DNA of 6,039 bases, taken from the NCBI GenBank assembly GCA_947174215.1, contig CAMWIB010000071.1, forward strand, positions 1-6,039, read 5' to 3'. Made by a program: the position numbers and the translations under genes. Source of the DNA: an uncultured Clostridia bacterium (GTDB lineage Bacteria; Bacillota; Clostridia; Christensenellales; CAG-917). Shown here one piece after another: positions 1 through 6,039 of the stretch. How positions within the stretch are numbered: the first letter of the stretch is position 1; each line of letters starts with the position of its first letter. The notes below the pieces were generated by a model, which made no database searches, was not told the origin of the DNA, and saw only the letters and a list, made by a program, of their open reading frames with translations.

Positions 1-892
1 AGTTGGGTAATACTTCTACGCAAAGCGATCCTATCGCGTTCGGCAAGTCGTTGATTATATCTCTGCACGCAAACGGGTTGACGAGGTTTGCCGCACCTAC
101 CTCTACTGCGGTCGCTCCTGCGAGCATCATCTCTATGACGTCATCCGCACTCGATACGCCGCCCATACCGACGACGGGTATTTTCACTGCGTGCGCGACC
201 TGATACACCATTCTGAGCGCAACAGGGAATATCGCGCTTCCCGAAAAGCCGCCCATTACGTTTGCGATGACGGGCTTTTTCGTCTTTAAGTCTATACGCA
301 TGCCAAGCAACGTATTTATAAGGCTTATACCGTCCGCACCCGCGTCCTCGCACGCCTTTGCAATGCTTACGATATCCGTCACGTTTGGCGACAGTTTGAT
401 TATGACTGGCTTTGTTGTGACAGCTTTGACAGCCGCCGTAACCTGCGCCGCCGCTACTGCTGACGAGCCGAAATTCAATCCACCGTCGTGTACGTTGGGA
501 CAGGAGATGTTCACTTCAAGCCAACCTACCTGCTCGCACTTATCAAGCTTTGCGGCAGTGTACTGATACTCTTCAACGGAGAAGCCGCCCACGTTTGCCA
601 TAACCTTTTTATTAAAGCACTTTGCGAGCTTTGGCAGTTCCTCGGAAATTACCTTTTCCACACCGGGGTTTTGTAATCCTACGGAATTTATAAGTCCTGC
701 CGCACACTCAGCAATACGCGGCGTGGGATTGCCAAATCTTGATTCCTTTGTCGTACCCTTAAAAGAGAACGTACCAAGGCAATTTATGTCATAGAATTCC
801 GCAAACTCATAGCCGTAGCCAAACGTACCGCTTGCGGCAATAACAGGGTTTGAAAGCTCTATTCCGCACAGATTAACTCTCATTTCTGCCAT
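1..892 (-). CDS. pyrD: Dihydroorotate dehydrogenase class 1B, catalytic subunit (3' end off the window)
   Basis: This cytosolic FMN enzyme oxidises dihydroorotate to orotate, the fourth step of UMP synthesis. The 297 codons present read without a stop from ATG at 892 to the window edge. Visible family marks are NPVIAASGTFGYG near residue 15, KGTT at 46-49, GNPTPR at 54-59, GLQNPGV at 72-78, NISCPN at 128-133 with the catalytic-base Cys131 that marks class 1 enzymes, the FMN-contacting Lys166 in IIKLSPN, and the phosphate-binding GMGGV at 242-246. Class 1B members are about 300-310 residues, so roughly 5-15 C-terminal residues are probably missing off the left edge. The first ATG is preferred because an AAGGAGG sits 7 nt upstream; it overlaps the pyrK end by 13 nt. 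A second in-frame ATG at 883 would give a 4-nt ATGA overlap but lies 16 nt from that site. Overlap with pyrK fits translational coupling of two subunits of one complex. Confidence 0.96.
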   Translation of the reverse strand, partial: MAEMRVNLCGIELSNPVIAASGTFGYGYEFAEFYDINCLGTFSFKGTTKESRFGNPTPRIAECAAGLINSVGLQNPGVEKVISEELPKLAKCFNKKVMANVGGFSVEEYQYTAAKLDKCEQVGWLEVNISCPNVHDGGLNFGSSAVAAAQVTAAVKAVTTKPVIIKLSPNVTDIVSIAKACEDAGADGISLINTLLGMRIDLKTKKPVIANVMGGFSGSAIFPVALRMVYQVAHAVKIPVVGMGGVSSADDVIEMMLAGATAVEVGAANLVNPFACRDIINDLPNAIGSLCVEVLPN

Positions 893-1614
893 AATATCTC
901 CTCCTTTTCAAGTACGGGACCGTCCTTACATATGCGCTTGTAGCCTGTCACAGTCTTGCAACTGCAACCCATACACGCGCCAAAGCCGCACCCCATACGC
1001 TCCTCAAAGCTGAACTGTCCGCTCGTCTTTGAGCCTGCATAAACGGCCTTCATCATAGGCTCGTTTCCGCAAACGTAGAAATATGAGTACTCCATATCCA
1101 TAGCGTTTGTGACAAAGCCCTTCACTCCGTACGAGCCGTCCACAGTCGTCACAGTCACGTGGCAACCTAACTTTTCAAACTCATCTGCGTAGAATATTTC
1201 GCTCTCGGTATTAAAGCCGAGTATGACGGACGGAGTCTTGCCCATAGCGATAAGTCGCTTTGCAAGGTTGTACATCGGGGGTGTGCCTACGCCGCCGCCT
1301 ATAAGCAGTGGCTTATCTCCCGCCTTCGTCAAGTCGTATCCGTTACCGAGTCCCGTAAGCACGTCAAGCTCCGTACCCGCTTTCATACGGCTCATCTCTT
1401 CCGTCCCTTTGCCAACAACCTTGTATATCAGCGTAAGCGTACCGTCCTCGACGTCGCATACGGATATCGGACGGCGCAGATACAATCCGTCTATCTTCAA
1501 ATTGACAAACTGTCCCGCCGCCGTAACCCCAGACGTATCGCCCGCAAGTATCATCTTAAAGACGTTTGCGGTAAGCGGCTCGTTTTTAATAATATTAAAA
1601 TTACCTTGTTTCAT
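880..1614 (-). CDS. pyrK: Dihydroorotate dehydrogenase B, electron transfer subunit
   Basis: PyrK carries FAD and a [2Fe-2S] cluster and moves electrons from the FMN of PyrD to NAD+; in known class 1B enzymes the two form a heterotetramer. The 244 residues from ATG 1614 show a ferredoxin-reductase-like FAD barrel with LRRPISV (residues 47-53), a nucleotide-binding segment with GGGVGTPPMY (107-116), and a C-terminal cluster loop with Cys209, Cys214, Cys217 and Cys229 in ERMGCGFGACMGC and the following YKRICKDGPV. The length matches the family (about 240-260). The reading frame is open up to an ATG at 1740, but those 42 extra residues (Arg, Ser and Trp rich) resemble no part of PyrK, whereas MKQGNFNII begins where the family begins. 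An AGGGGGT (one mismatch to AGGAGGT) lies 11 nt before ATG 1614. The gene ends in TGA inside the start of pyrD, so the two are co-transcribed. Confidence 0.95.
   Translation of the reverse strand: MKQGNFNIIKNEPLTANVFKMILAGDTSGVTAAGQFVNLKIDGLYLRRPISVCDVEDGTLTLIYKVVGKGTEEMSRMKAGTELDVLTGLGNGYDLTKAGDKPLLIGGGVGTPPMYNLAKRLIAMGKTPSVILGFNTESEIFYADEFEKLGCHVTVTTVDGSYGVKGFVTNAMDMEYSYFYVCGNEPMMKAVYAGSKTSGQFSFEERMGCGFGACMGCSCKTVTGYKRICKDGPVLEKEEILWQK
900..906 (-). promoter_or_regulatory. Ribosome binding site of pyrD
   Basis: AAGGAGG on the minus strand, inside the last codons of pyrK, ends 7 nt before the ATG at 892. It is a near-consensus Shine-Dalgarno site. It decides between two possible pyrD starts in favour of the upstream one, since the second ATG (883) is 16 nt away. 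Confidence 0.85.
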
Positions 1615-1625
1615 TAAATAAAATA

Positions 1626-1632
1626 ACCCCCT
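1626..1632 (-). promoter_or_regulatory. Probable ribosome binding site of pyrK
   Basis: AGGGGGT on the minus strand matches AGGAGGT at six of seven positions. It is separated by 11 nt of A/T-only sequence from the ATG at 1614. The spacing is a little long, so the site is only moderately strong. It still supports 1614 over the upstream in-frame ATG codons, such as those at 1740 and 1677. Confidence 0.5.
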
Positions 1633-1732
1633 CTTTCCCTTCGGGCTTTTCTCCCACCACTCGGTTAGCCAACGCATTCTACAATGGTATCCGTCGCTCG
1701 CGGGGGAGACACTCGGCGCTCGCCTACTGCCA

Positions 1733-1754
1733 TATTCCACTCTTTATTCCACTC
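1733..1754. repeat. Two-copy 12-nt-period direct repeat
   Basis: TATTCCACTC occurs at 1733-1742 and again at 1745-1754. On the minus strand this reads GAGTGGAATA twice, 12 nt apart. The adjoining CCACTCGGT at 1749-1757 recurs at 1657-1665. Both lie in the carB-pyrK spacer. No function is evident. Confidence 0.5.
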
Positions 1755-1758
1755 GGTC

Positions 1759-1786
1759 GCAGACGAAATAAACAACACTCGTCTGC
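1759..1786. repeat. Inverted repeat, 8-bp perfect stem
   Basis: GCAGACGA at 1759-1766 pairs with TCGTCTGC at 1779-1786 across a 12-nt A-rich (plus strand) loop. It could fold in the operon transcript. There is no following T run, so it is not an intrinsic terminator. It might instead be an operator-like site or part of a repeat element. Confidence 0.5.
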
Positions 1787-1832
1787 TTCCTTGTACTGTA
1801 TCGCTTGGCTCGGCACTCACATGGCGCGCGCC

Positions 1833-1849
1833 CTGCACGCGCAGTGCAG
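1833..1849. repeat. Inverted repeat, 6-bp stem beside a GC palindrome
   Basis: CTGCAC at 1833-1838 pairs with GTGCAG at 1844-1849 around a 5-nt loop. It directly adjoins the palindrome GGCGCGCGCC at 1823-1832. The pair forms a compact GC-rich structured patch about 60 nt downstream of the carB stop. Role unknown. Confidence 0.4.
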
Positions 1850-1880
1850 TCCCTTGAACATCTGTCCGTCGTGTTCACAT

Positions 1881-1900
1881 CCAAACAAGCCATCGTTTGG
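1881..1900. repeat. Inverted repeat just after the carB stop
   Basis: CCAAAC at 1881-1886 pairs with GTTTGG at 1895-1900 around an 8-nt loop. It starts 11 nt beyond the carB stop codon in the direction of transcription. No T tract follows, so a terminator is unlikely. It could be a weak mRNA 3'-end or processing hairpin, or chance. Confidence 0.35.
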
Positions 1901-1911
1901 CGCAAAGACCT

Positions 1912-4900
1912 TTATGCGTCAATCGTTGAGATTGTAAGTGTTGTTTCTTCAAGTACGTCGAGCAACACGCGCACCGTATCAAGTGATGAGAACAGCGTGA
2001 CGTTGTTTTCAATCGCACTCTTTCTTATCATATAGCCGTCGCGCATCTGACCCGTGGACTGCACGTCCTGCGTGTTTATTACGTACGCGATATGTCCCTG
2101 TCTGATTGCTTCGGGAATATCGTCACTTCCGTCGCTCAGCTTTTTGAGTACGTGTGTGCGGATTCCGTTTTCAATGAGGAATTTCGCTGTACCCGACGTA
2201 GCCTCGATGTTGAAGCCGAGATTGTAGAATCTGCGCACGAGCGGCAGAGCTTCCTCTTTGTCCTTATTGGATATAGTGACAAACACAGTGCCGTAGTTTT
2301 GCAGTTTCATACCCGAGGCTTGAAGCGCCTTATAGAGCGCACGGTTGAGCTTATCGTCATAGCCTATCGCTTCGCCCGTGGACTTCATCTCGGGTGAGAG
2401 ATACGCGTCGAGTCCGCGTATCTTGTTGAATGAGAATACGGGTACCTTTACGTACCATCTCTTCTTTTCCGTCGGATAAATGTCGAATATTCCCTGCTCC
2501 TTCAAGCTCTTGCCCATAATGACTTCGGTTGCGATATCGGCAAGGCTGTATCCCGTCGATTTGGAGAGGAAGGGAACAGTTCTCGACGAGCGCGGGTTGA
2601 CCTCTATGATGTACACCTTCTCGTTCTTATCCACGATGAACTGAATATTGAAAAGTCCGACGATACCGATACCCAAGCCGAGCTTCTTGGTGTATTGCAG
2701 GATAGTACCCTTAACCTTATTTGAAATACTGAACGCGGGATATACGCTTATCGAGTCGCCCGAGTGTACGCCCGTACGCTCAACAAGCTCCATAATGCCA
2801 GCTACAAACACGTCACGTCCGTCGCAGATTGCGTCGACCTCGACTTCCTTACCGATAATGTACTTATCTACAAGCACGGGCTTATCTTCGTCAATTTCGA
2901 CGGCGGTTTTGAGATAGTGGCGGAGTTGCTCCTCGTTTGCGACAATCTGCATTGCACGTCCGCCAAGAACGAAGCTCGGGCGTACGAGTACGGGATATCC
3001 TATCCTGCTCGCCGCGTTTACGCCGTCCTCTATATTAGTGACCGCCTGTCCTTCGGGCTGAGGAATGTTGAGGGATTCAAGAACCTTTTCAAAGCTATCT
3101 CTGTTCTCCGCGCGGTCGATAGCCTCGCAGTCGGTGCCGATAATCTTGACTCCGCGCTCCATAAGCGGCTGAGCGAGATTGATTGCCGTCTGTCCGCCGA
3201 GAGAAGCAACTACGCCCTCGGGATTTTCAAAGTCGATTATCGCCATAACGTCCTCGGGAGTGAGCGGCTCGAAATAGAGCTTGTCCGCGGTTGTGTAGTC
3301 GGTAGATACGGTTTCGGGGTTGTTGTTTATGATAATCGCCTCGTAGCCCGCGCGCCTTATCGTCTGCACTGCGTGTACGGTGGAATAGTCAAACTCTACG
3401 CCCTGTCCGATACGGATAGGTCCTGCGCCAAGCACGACTATCTTCTTCTTGTCCGTGAGGATTGAAGCGTTCTCTCCGCTGTACGAGGAATAGAGGTACG
3501 CGATATACTTGCCCGTATGCAAGGTGTCAACCATCTTGAATATAGGTGTGATTCCGTTTTGCTTGCGAAGGTTGTATATCTCGATTTCCTTCTTGTTCCA
3601 AAGCTTTGCGATGAACTTATCGCCGAAGCCCATCTTCTTCGCTTCTTTGAGTAGCGCAGTATCGCCTACGCTCTTTGCAAGCTTGACTTCCATATCGACA
3701 ATCTTCTTTATGGATTCAAGGAACAGCTCGGTTATCATAGTAACCTTGTGCAAATCCTCAATGGACGCGCCTCTGCGGATAAGCTCCGCAATAGCGTAGA
3801 TGTTGTCATCCTTGAATTCGCCGAGATATTCAAACAACTCTTCCTTTGAGAACTTATCAAACTTGGCAAGGTGCAAGTGGCATACTCCCGTTTCAAGCGA
3901 GCGGATAGATTTCAAGAAGCACTCTTCAAGATTAGAACCGATGCCCATAACCTCGCCCGTCGCCTTCATCTGCGTGCCGAGAGTGTTCTTTGCCGTCGTA
4001 AACTTGTCGAAGGGGAAGCGCGGGAATTTTGCTACGATGTAGTCAAGGCTCGGCTCAATCGCCGCAGTTCCGCCCGCTACGGGGATATCTTCAAGCGCCA
4101 TACCCACCGCTATCTTTGCCGTAACTCTTGCGATAGGATAGCCGCTCGCCTTTGAAGCAAGTGCGGAGGAACGAGATACGCGGGGGTTGACCTCTATCAG
4201 ATAATACTCACTGCTGTTTGGATTTAGTGCAAACTGTACGTTGCAACCGCCTTCTATTTTCAGCTCGCGGATAATCTTTATCGCACTGTCGTTGAGCATT
4301 TTAAGGTCATGGTCGTTCAGCGAAAGAATTGGCGCAACGACGATGGAGTCGCCCGTATGTACGCCAACGGGGTCTACGTTCTCCATTCCGCAAATTGTGA
4401 TTGCGTGGTCGTTACTGTCGCGCATAACCTCGAACTCAATCTCCTTATAACCCTTTACACTCTTTTCGATAAGGACTTGATGTACGGGTGAAAGCTTGAA
4501 CGCGTTCATACCAATCTCGACAAGCTCTTCCTCATTGTTTGCAAAACCGCCGCCCGTACCGCCGAGCGTGAACGCAGGGCGTAGAACTACGGGATAGCCG
4601 ATATCTTTCGCCGCCTTTTTCGCTTCATCAAGATTGTAGGTTATCTCCGACGGAATGACAGGCTCGCCTATCGACTGGCACATTTCCTTGAACAGCTCTC
4701 TGTCCTCTGCGCGCTCTATGCTCACGCTACTCGTGCCGAGAAGCTCAACGCCGCACTCTTTGAGTACGCCCTTCTTTTCAAGCTGCATAGCAAGGTTCAA
4801 ACCAGTTTGTCCGCCGATACCGGGAACGATTGCGTCGGGGCGCTCGTAGCGCAAAATCTTTGCGATGTATTCGAGCGTAAGCGGCTCCATATAAACCTTG

Positions 4901-5085
4901 TCCGCGATGGACGTATCCGTCATAATCGTCGCGGGATTTGAATTGACCAAGATAACTTCGTATCCCTCCTCTTTGAGCGCAAGACACGCCTGAGTGCCTG
5001 CATAGTCAAATTCCGCCGCCTGTCCGATAACGATAGGACCCGAGCCGATGATGAGAATTTTTTTGATGTCAGTTCTCTTTGCCAT
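1912..5085 (-). CDS. carB: Carbamoyl phosphate synthetase large subunit
   Basis: CarB makes carbamoyl phosphate from bicarbonate, ammonia and two ATP; the ammonia normally comes from glutamine hydrolysed by CarA. The 1057 residues are full length (family about 1060-1075). The protein is an internal duplication. The carboxyphosphate half (about 1-400) opens with IGSGPIVIGQAAEFDYAG and carries ATP-site residues Arg129, Arg169, Glu215 and the EVNPR of 298-302. An oligomerisation region covers about 400-545. The carbamoyl-phosphate half opens with LGAGPIRIGQGVEFDY at 552-567 and carries Arg662, Arg702 and the EVNPR of 828-832. The last 125 or so residues form the MGS-like allosteric domain, with EATSGTA (961-967), the Lys980-Lys981 pair and INT (1003-1005) at the positions that bind effectors such as UMP in characterised enzymes. 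The start is fixed by AGGAG 9 nt upstream. Its partner carA is not adjacent: pyrC ends 27 nt upstream. Confidence 0.98.
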   Translation of the reverse strand: MAKRTDIKKILIIGSGPIVIGQAAEFDYAGTQACLALKEEGYEVILVNSNPATIMTDTSIADKVYMEPLTLEYIAKILRYERPDAIVPGIGGQTGLNLAMQLEKKGVLKECGVELLGTSSVSIERAEDRELFKEMCQSIGEPVIPSEITYNLDEAKKAAKDIGYPVVLRPAFTLGGTGGGFANNEEELVEIGMNAFKLSPVHQVLIEKSVKGYKEIEFEVMRDSNDHAITICGMENVDPVGVHTGDSIVVAPILSLNDHDLKMLNDSAIKIIRELKIEGGCNVQFALNPNSSEYYLIEVNPRVSRSSALASKASGYPIARVTAKIAVGMALEDIPVAGGTAAIEPSLDYIVAKFPRFPFDKFTTAKNTLGTQMKATGEVMGIGSNLEECFLKSIRSLETGVCHLHLAKFDKFSKEELFEYLGEFKDDNIYAIAELIRRGASIEDLHKVTMITELFLESIKKIVDMEVKLAKSVGDTALLKEAKKMGFGDKFIAKLWNKKEIEIYNLRKQNGITPIFKMVDTLHTGKYIAYLYSSYSGENASILTDKKKIVVLGAGPIRIGQGVEFDYSTVHAVQTIRRAGYEAIIINNNPETVSTDYTTADKLYFEPLTPEDVMAIIDFENPEGVVASLGGQTAINLAQPLMERGVKIIGTDCEAIDRAENRDSFEKVLESLNIPQPEGQAVTNIEDGVNAASRIGYPVLVRPSFVLGGRAMQIVANEEQLRHYLKTAVEIDEDKPVLVDKYIIGKEVEVDAICDGRDVFVAGIMELVERTGVHSGDSISVYPAFSISNKVKGTILQYTKKLGLGIGIVGLFNIQFIVDKNEKVYIIEVNPRSSRTVPFLSKSTGYSLADIATEVIMGKSLKEQGIFDIYPTEKKRWYVKVPVFSFNKIRGLDAYLSPEMKSTGEAIGYDDKLNRALYKALQASGMKLQNYGTVFVTISNKDKEEALPLVRRFYNLGFNIEATSGTAKFLIENGIRTHVLKKLSDGSDDIPEAIRQGHIAYVINTQDVQSTGQMRDGYMIRKSAIENNVTLFSSLDTVRVLLDVLEETTLTISTIDA

Positions 5086-5094
5086 AATGTATCT

Positions 5095-5100
5095 CTCCTA
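5095..5100 (-). promoter_or_regulatory. Ribosome binding site of carB
   Basis: TAGGAG on the minus strand lies 9 nt before the ATG at 5085, in the 27-nt AT-rich gap after pyrC. It supports the annotated start, which also fits the family N-terminus. The gap has a T6 run but no stem before it, so no terminator separates pyrC from carB. Confidence 0.75.
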
Positions 5101-5112
5101 AAAAATTTATTT

Positions 5113-5990
5113 TTATTTATCCGCGCGGTATACAGTCTTACCTCTGCACACCGTGTATAGATTTTTACCAAATACCTTTCCACCCATAAACGGGGTTGAC
5201 TTACCCATAGACAAAAGCGACTCGGGCGTGACTTCCCAGCTTGCGTTCAAATCCCATACCGAACAGCCGCTATACGGAATGCCAAATCTCTTCCGAGGAT
5301 TGTAAGATAGCAAATTCACGAGTTTATCAAGCGAAATCACACCGTTTAACACTAATTTTGTGTAAAGTATGGGGAACGCCGTTTCAATTCCTACTATTCC
5401 GAACGGGCTATCCTTCAAGCCCCTTGCCTTCTCCTCTACCGAATGCGGCGCGTGGTCGGTTGCAATCATATCAATCGTACCGTCTTTGATACCCTCAATA
5501 AGTGCGAGCCTGTCCTCTTCCCCGCGAAGAGGCGGATTCATCTTAAAGCAACCGTTCTCCTGCAAATCCCCATCGTCCAGCACGAGATAGTGCGGTGCCG
5601 TTTCACAAGTTATGTCAACACCTTCCGCCTTAGCCTTTCTTATAAGCTCTACGCTCTCCTTTGTGGAGATGTGGCATACGTGATACGCGCCCCCAGTTTC
5701 CTTTGCAAGTCGGATATCTCTTGCAATCTGTTCGTACTCACTCGCCGAGCATATTCCCTTGTGTCCGTGCGCCTTAGCGTACTCGCCGTCGTGTACGTAT
5801 CCGCCCCTCAGCAGTTCGTTCACCTCACAGTGCGCCACTATCATCTTGCCAAGCGATTTAGCCTTTATCATAGCCGCGCGCATAAGCTCTTCCGTCTGTA
5901 CGCCCCTACCGTCGTCTGAAAAGGCAATCACGTCCTTTGCCATATCTTCCATATCGGACAGCTCTACGCCCTTCTCGCCCTTTGTGATTG
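5113..5990 (-). CDS. pyrC: Dihydroorotase, class I (5' part missing at the contig end)
   Basis: This zinc-dependent amidohydrolase interconverts carbamoyl aspartate and dihydroorotate, the third step of UMP synthesis. What remains is about 291 residues against a family length near 425. The reading enters at (A)ITKGEKGVELSD, a conserved mid-protein segment, so roughly 130 N-terminal residues are absent, including the HxH metal motif and the first substrate-binding strands. Retained motifs, counting from ATG 5952, are FSDDG (11-15), the metal ligand His41 in AHCE, YHVCHIST (90-97), ETAPHYL (117-123), NPPLR (139-143), ATDHAPH (164-170, with the catalytic Asp166) and FGIVGIETAFP (184-194). The C-terminal barrel strand region around SVWDLNASW is shorter than in Bacillus, as I recall for some Clostridia. 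ATG 5952 is only the first Met after the junction and is not the true start. The in-frame stops just upstream belong to adapter sequence, so I read the gene as cut by the assembly, not as a pseudogene. Confidence 0.93.
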
Positions 5991-6039
5991 CTGTCTATTA
6001 TACACATAAGACACTGACGACGATATTAAGCCAGAAGAT
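5991..6039. other. Nextera sequencing adapter left on the contig end (artefact)
   Basis: Bases 5991-6009 match the 19-bp Tn5 mosaic end CTGTCTCTTATACACATCT at 16 of 19 positions. The following 14 bases match the Illumina Nextera read-1 tail GACGCTGCCGACGA at 12 of 14, with no gaps. That is 28 of 33 overall, and all five mismatches (5997, 6008, 6009, 6013, 6017) read A on the plus strand. The next eight bases (6024-6031) fall where an i5 index would be, and 6032-6039 match the expected GTGTAGAT at five of eight. PyrC homology stops exactly at 5990. The adapter sequence is from established knowledge of the library kit; the alignment was done by eye. The native Tn5 outside end (CTGACTCTTATACACAAGT) fits worse, at 14 of 19, and would not explain the tail. 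Confidence 0.92.

Larger units (their letters stand above)
1615..1911 (-). other. carB-pyrK intergenic spacer, no convincing gene
   Basis: This 297-nt stretch splits an otherwise tight operon, whose other junctions are 27 nt apart and overlapping by 13 nt. The open frame running into it from pyrK gives low-complexity Arg/Trp/Ser-rich peptide unlike any family I recognise, and plus-strand frames here are no better. It contains three small inverted repeats (1759-1786, 1833-1849, 1881-1900), a 10-bp palindrome GGCGCGCGCC at 1823-1832, and short direct repeats (10 bp at 1733 and 1745; the 9-bp CCACTCGGT at 1657 and 1749). No hairpin is followed by a T tract on the minus strand, so there is no visible intrinsic terminator. 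I see no convincing -35/-10 pair. It could be a dispersed intergenic repeat, a decayed sequence or an mRNA structure region; the sequence alone does not decide. Confidence 0.6.

Noticed and set aside
1..60. Adapter or foreign sequence at the left edge
   Set aside because: The pyrD frame and family resemblance (DIINDLPN and onward) run to the edge, and no adapter match is visible. The gene is simply cut by the window.
1759..1900. Intrinsic terminator after carB
   Set aside because: None of the three hairpins is followed by a T run on the minus strand, and pyrK-pyrD belong to the same pathway and strand.
1805..2035. Plus-strand ORF over the carB end, and other long plus-strand ORFs such as 2764-3465 and 5443-5919
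   Set aside because: They are antisense shadows of carB and pyrC, with no family similarity and no ribosome sites that I could see.
2000..5050. Large internal sequence similarity between the two halves of carB as a recent duplication
   Set aside because: This is the ancient duplication found in every CarB, and the halves have the expected divergence and distinct motifs.
4920..5183. Minus-strand 87-residue ORF bridging the pyrC end and carB start
   Set aside because: It lies in another frame, overlapping both well-supported genes, and has an Arg-rich composition typical of an off-frame reading.
5113..5990. pyrC as a pseudogene or as an inactive dihydroorotase-like protein lacking the HxH motif
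   Set aside because: All motifs downstream of the junction are intact, including the catalytic Asp and the His ligands. The missing part coincides exactly with adapter sequence at the contig end.
5991..6009. A natural Tn5/IS50 transposon end interrupting pyrC
   Set aside because: The match is better to the engineered mosaic end (16/19) than to the native outside end (14/19). It continues into the synthetic read-1 primer tail, which no natural element carries.

Overview
The window carries part of a de novo pyrimidine (UMP) biosynthesis operon. All genes are on the minus strand, and the transcription order is pyrC (3' part) > carB > pyrK > pyrD (5' part). A paired NAD-linked class 1B dihydroorotate dehydrogenase (PyrK with PyrD), a class I dihydroorotase and AGGAG-type ribosome binding sites all point to a Gram-positive Bacillota lineage. 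Protein wording and mid-range GC suggest an uncultured, gut-type Clostridia. The genus cannot be told from the sequence.

Layout from high to low coordinates. 5991-6039 is not genomic. Bases 5991-6023 match the Nextera (Tn5 tagmentation) read-1 adapter at 28 of 33 positions, starting exactly where dihydroorotase homology stops. 5113-5990 is the C-terminal roughly two thirds of pyrC. After a 27-nt AT-rich gap comes complete carB (1912-5085), the large subunit of carbamoyl phosphate synthetase. A 297-nt spacer without a convincing gene (1615-1911) follows, carrying small hairpins and short direct repeats. Then come complete pyrK (880-1614) and, overlapping it by 13 nt, pyrD (1-892), which runs off the left edge probably a few codons short of its stop.

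The products cover three steps of one pathway. CarB makes carbamoyl phosphate with CarA, which is not in the window. PyrC closes carbamoyl aspartate to dihydroorotate. PyrD oxidises dihydroorotate to orotate and passes electrons through PyrK (FAD, [2Fe-2S]) to NAD+. pyrB, carA, pyrF and pyrE are not visible. carA is absent from its usual place just upstream of carB. No operon promoter, PyrR attenuator or terminator is present in what can be read.

I found no sign of a new biological system. The main result is technical: sequencing adapter sits on the end of the contig and creates an artificial stop and a false start for pyrC. The only unexplained genomic stretch is the carB-pyrK spacer.
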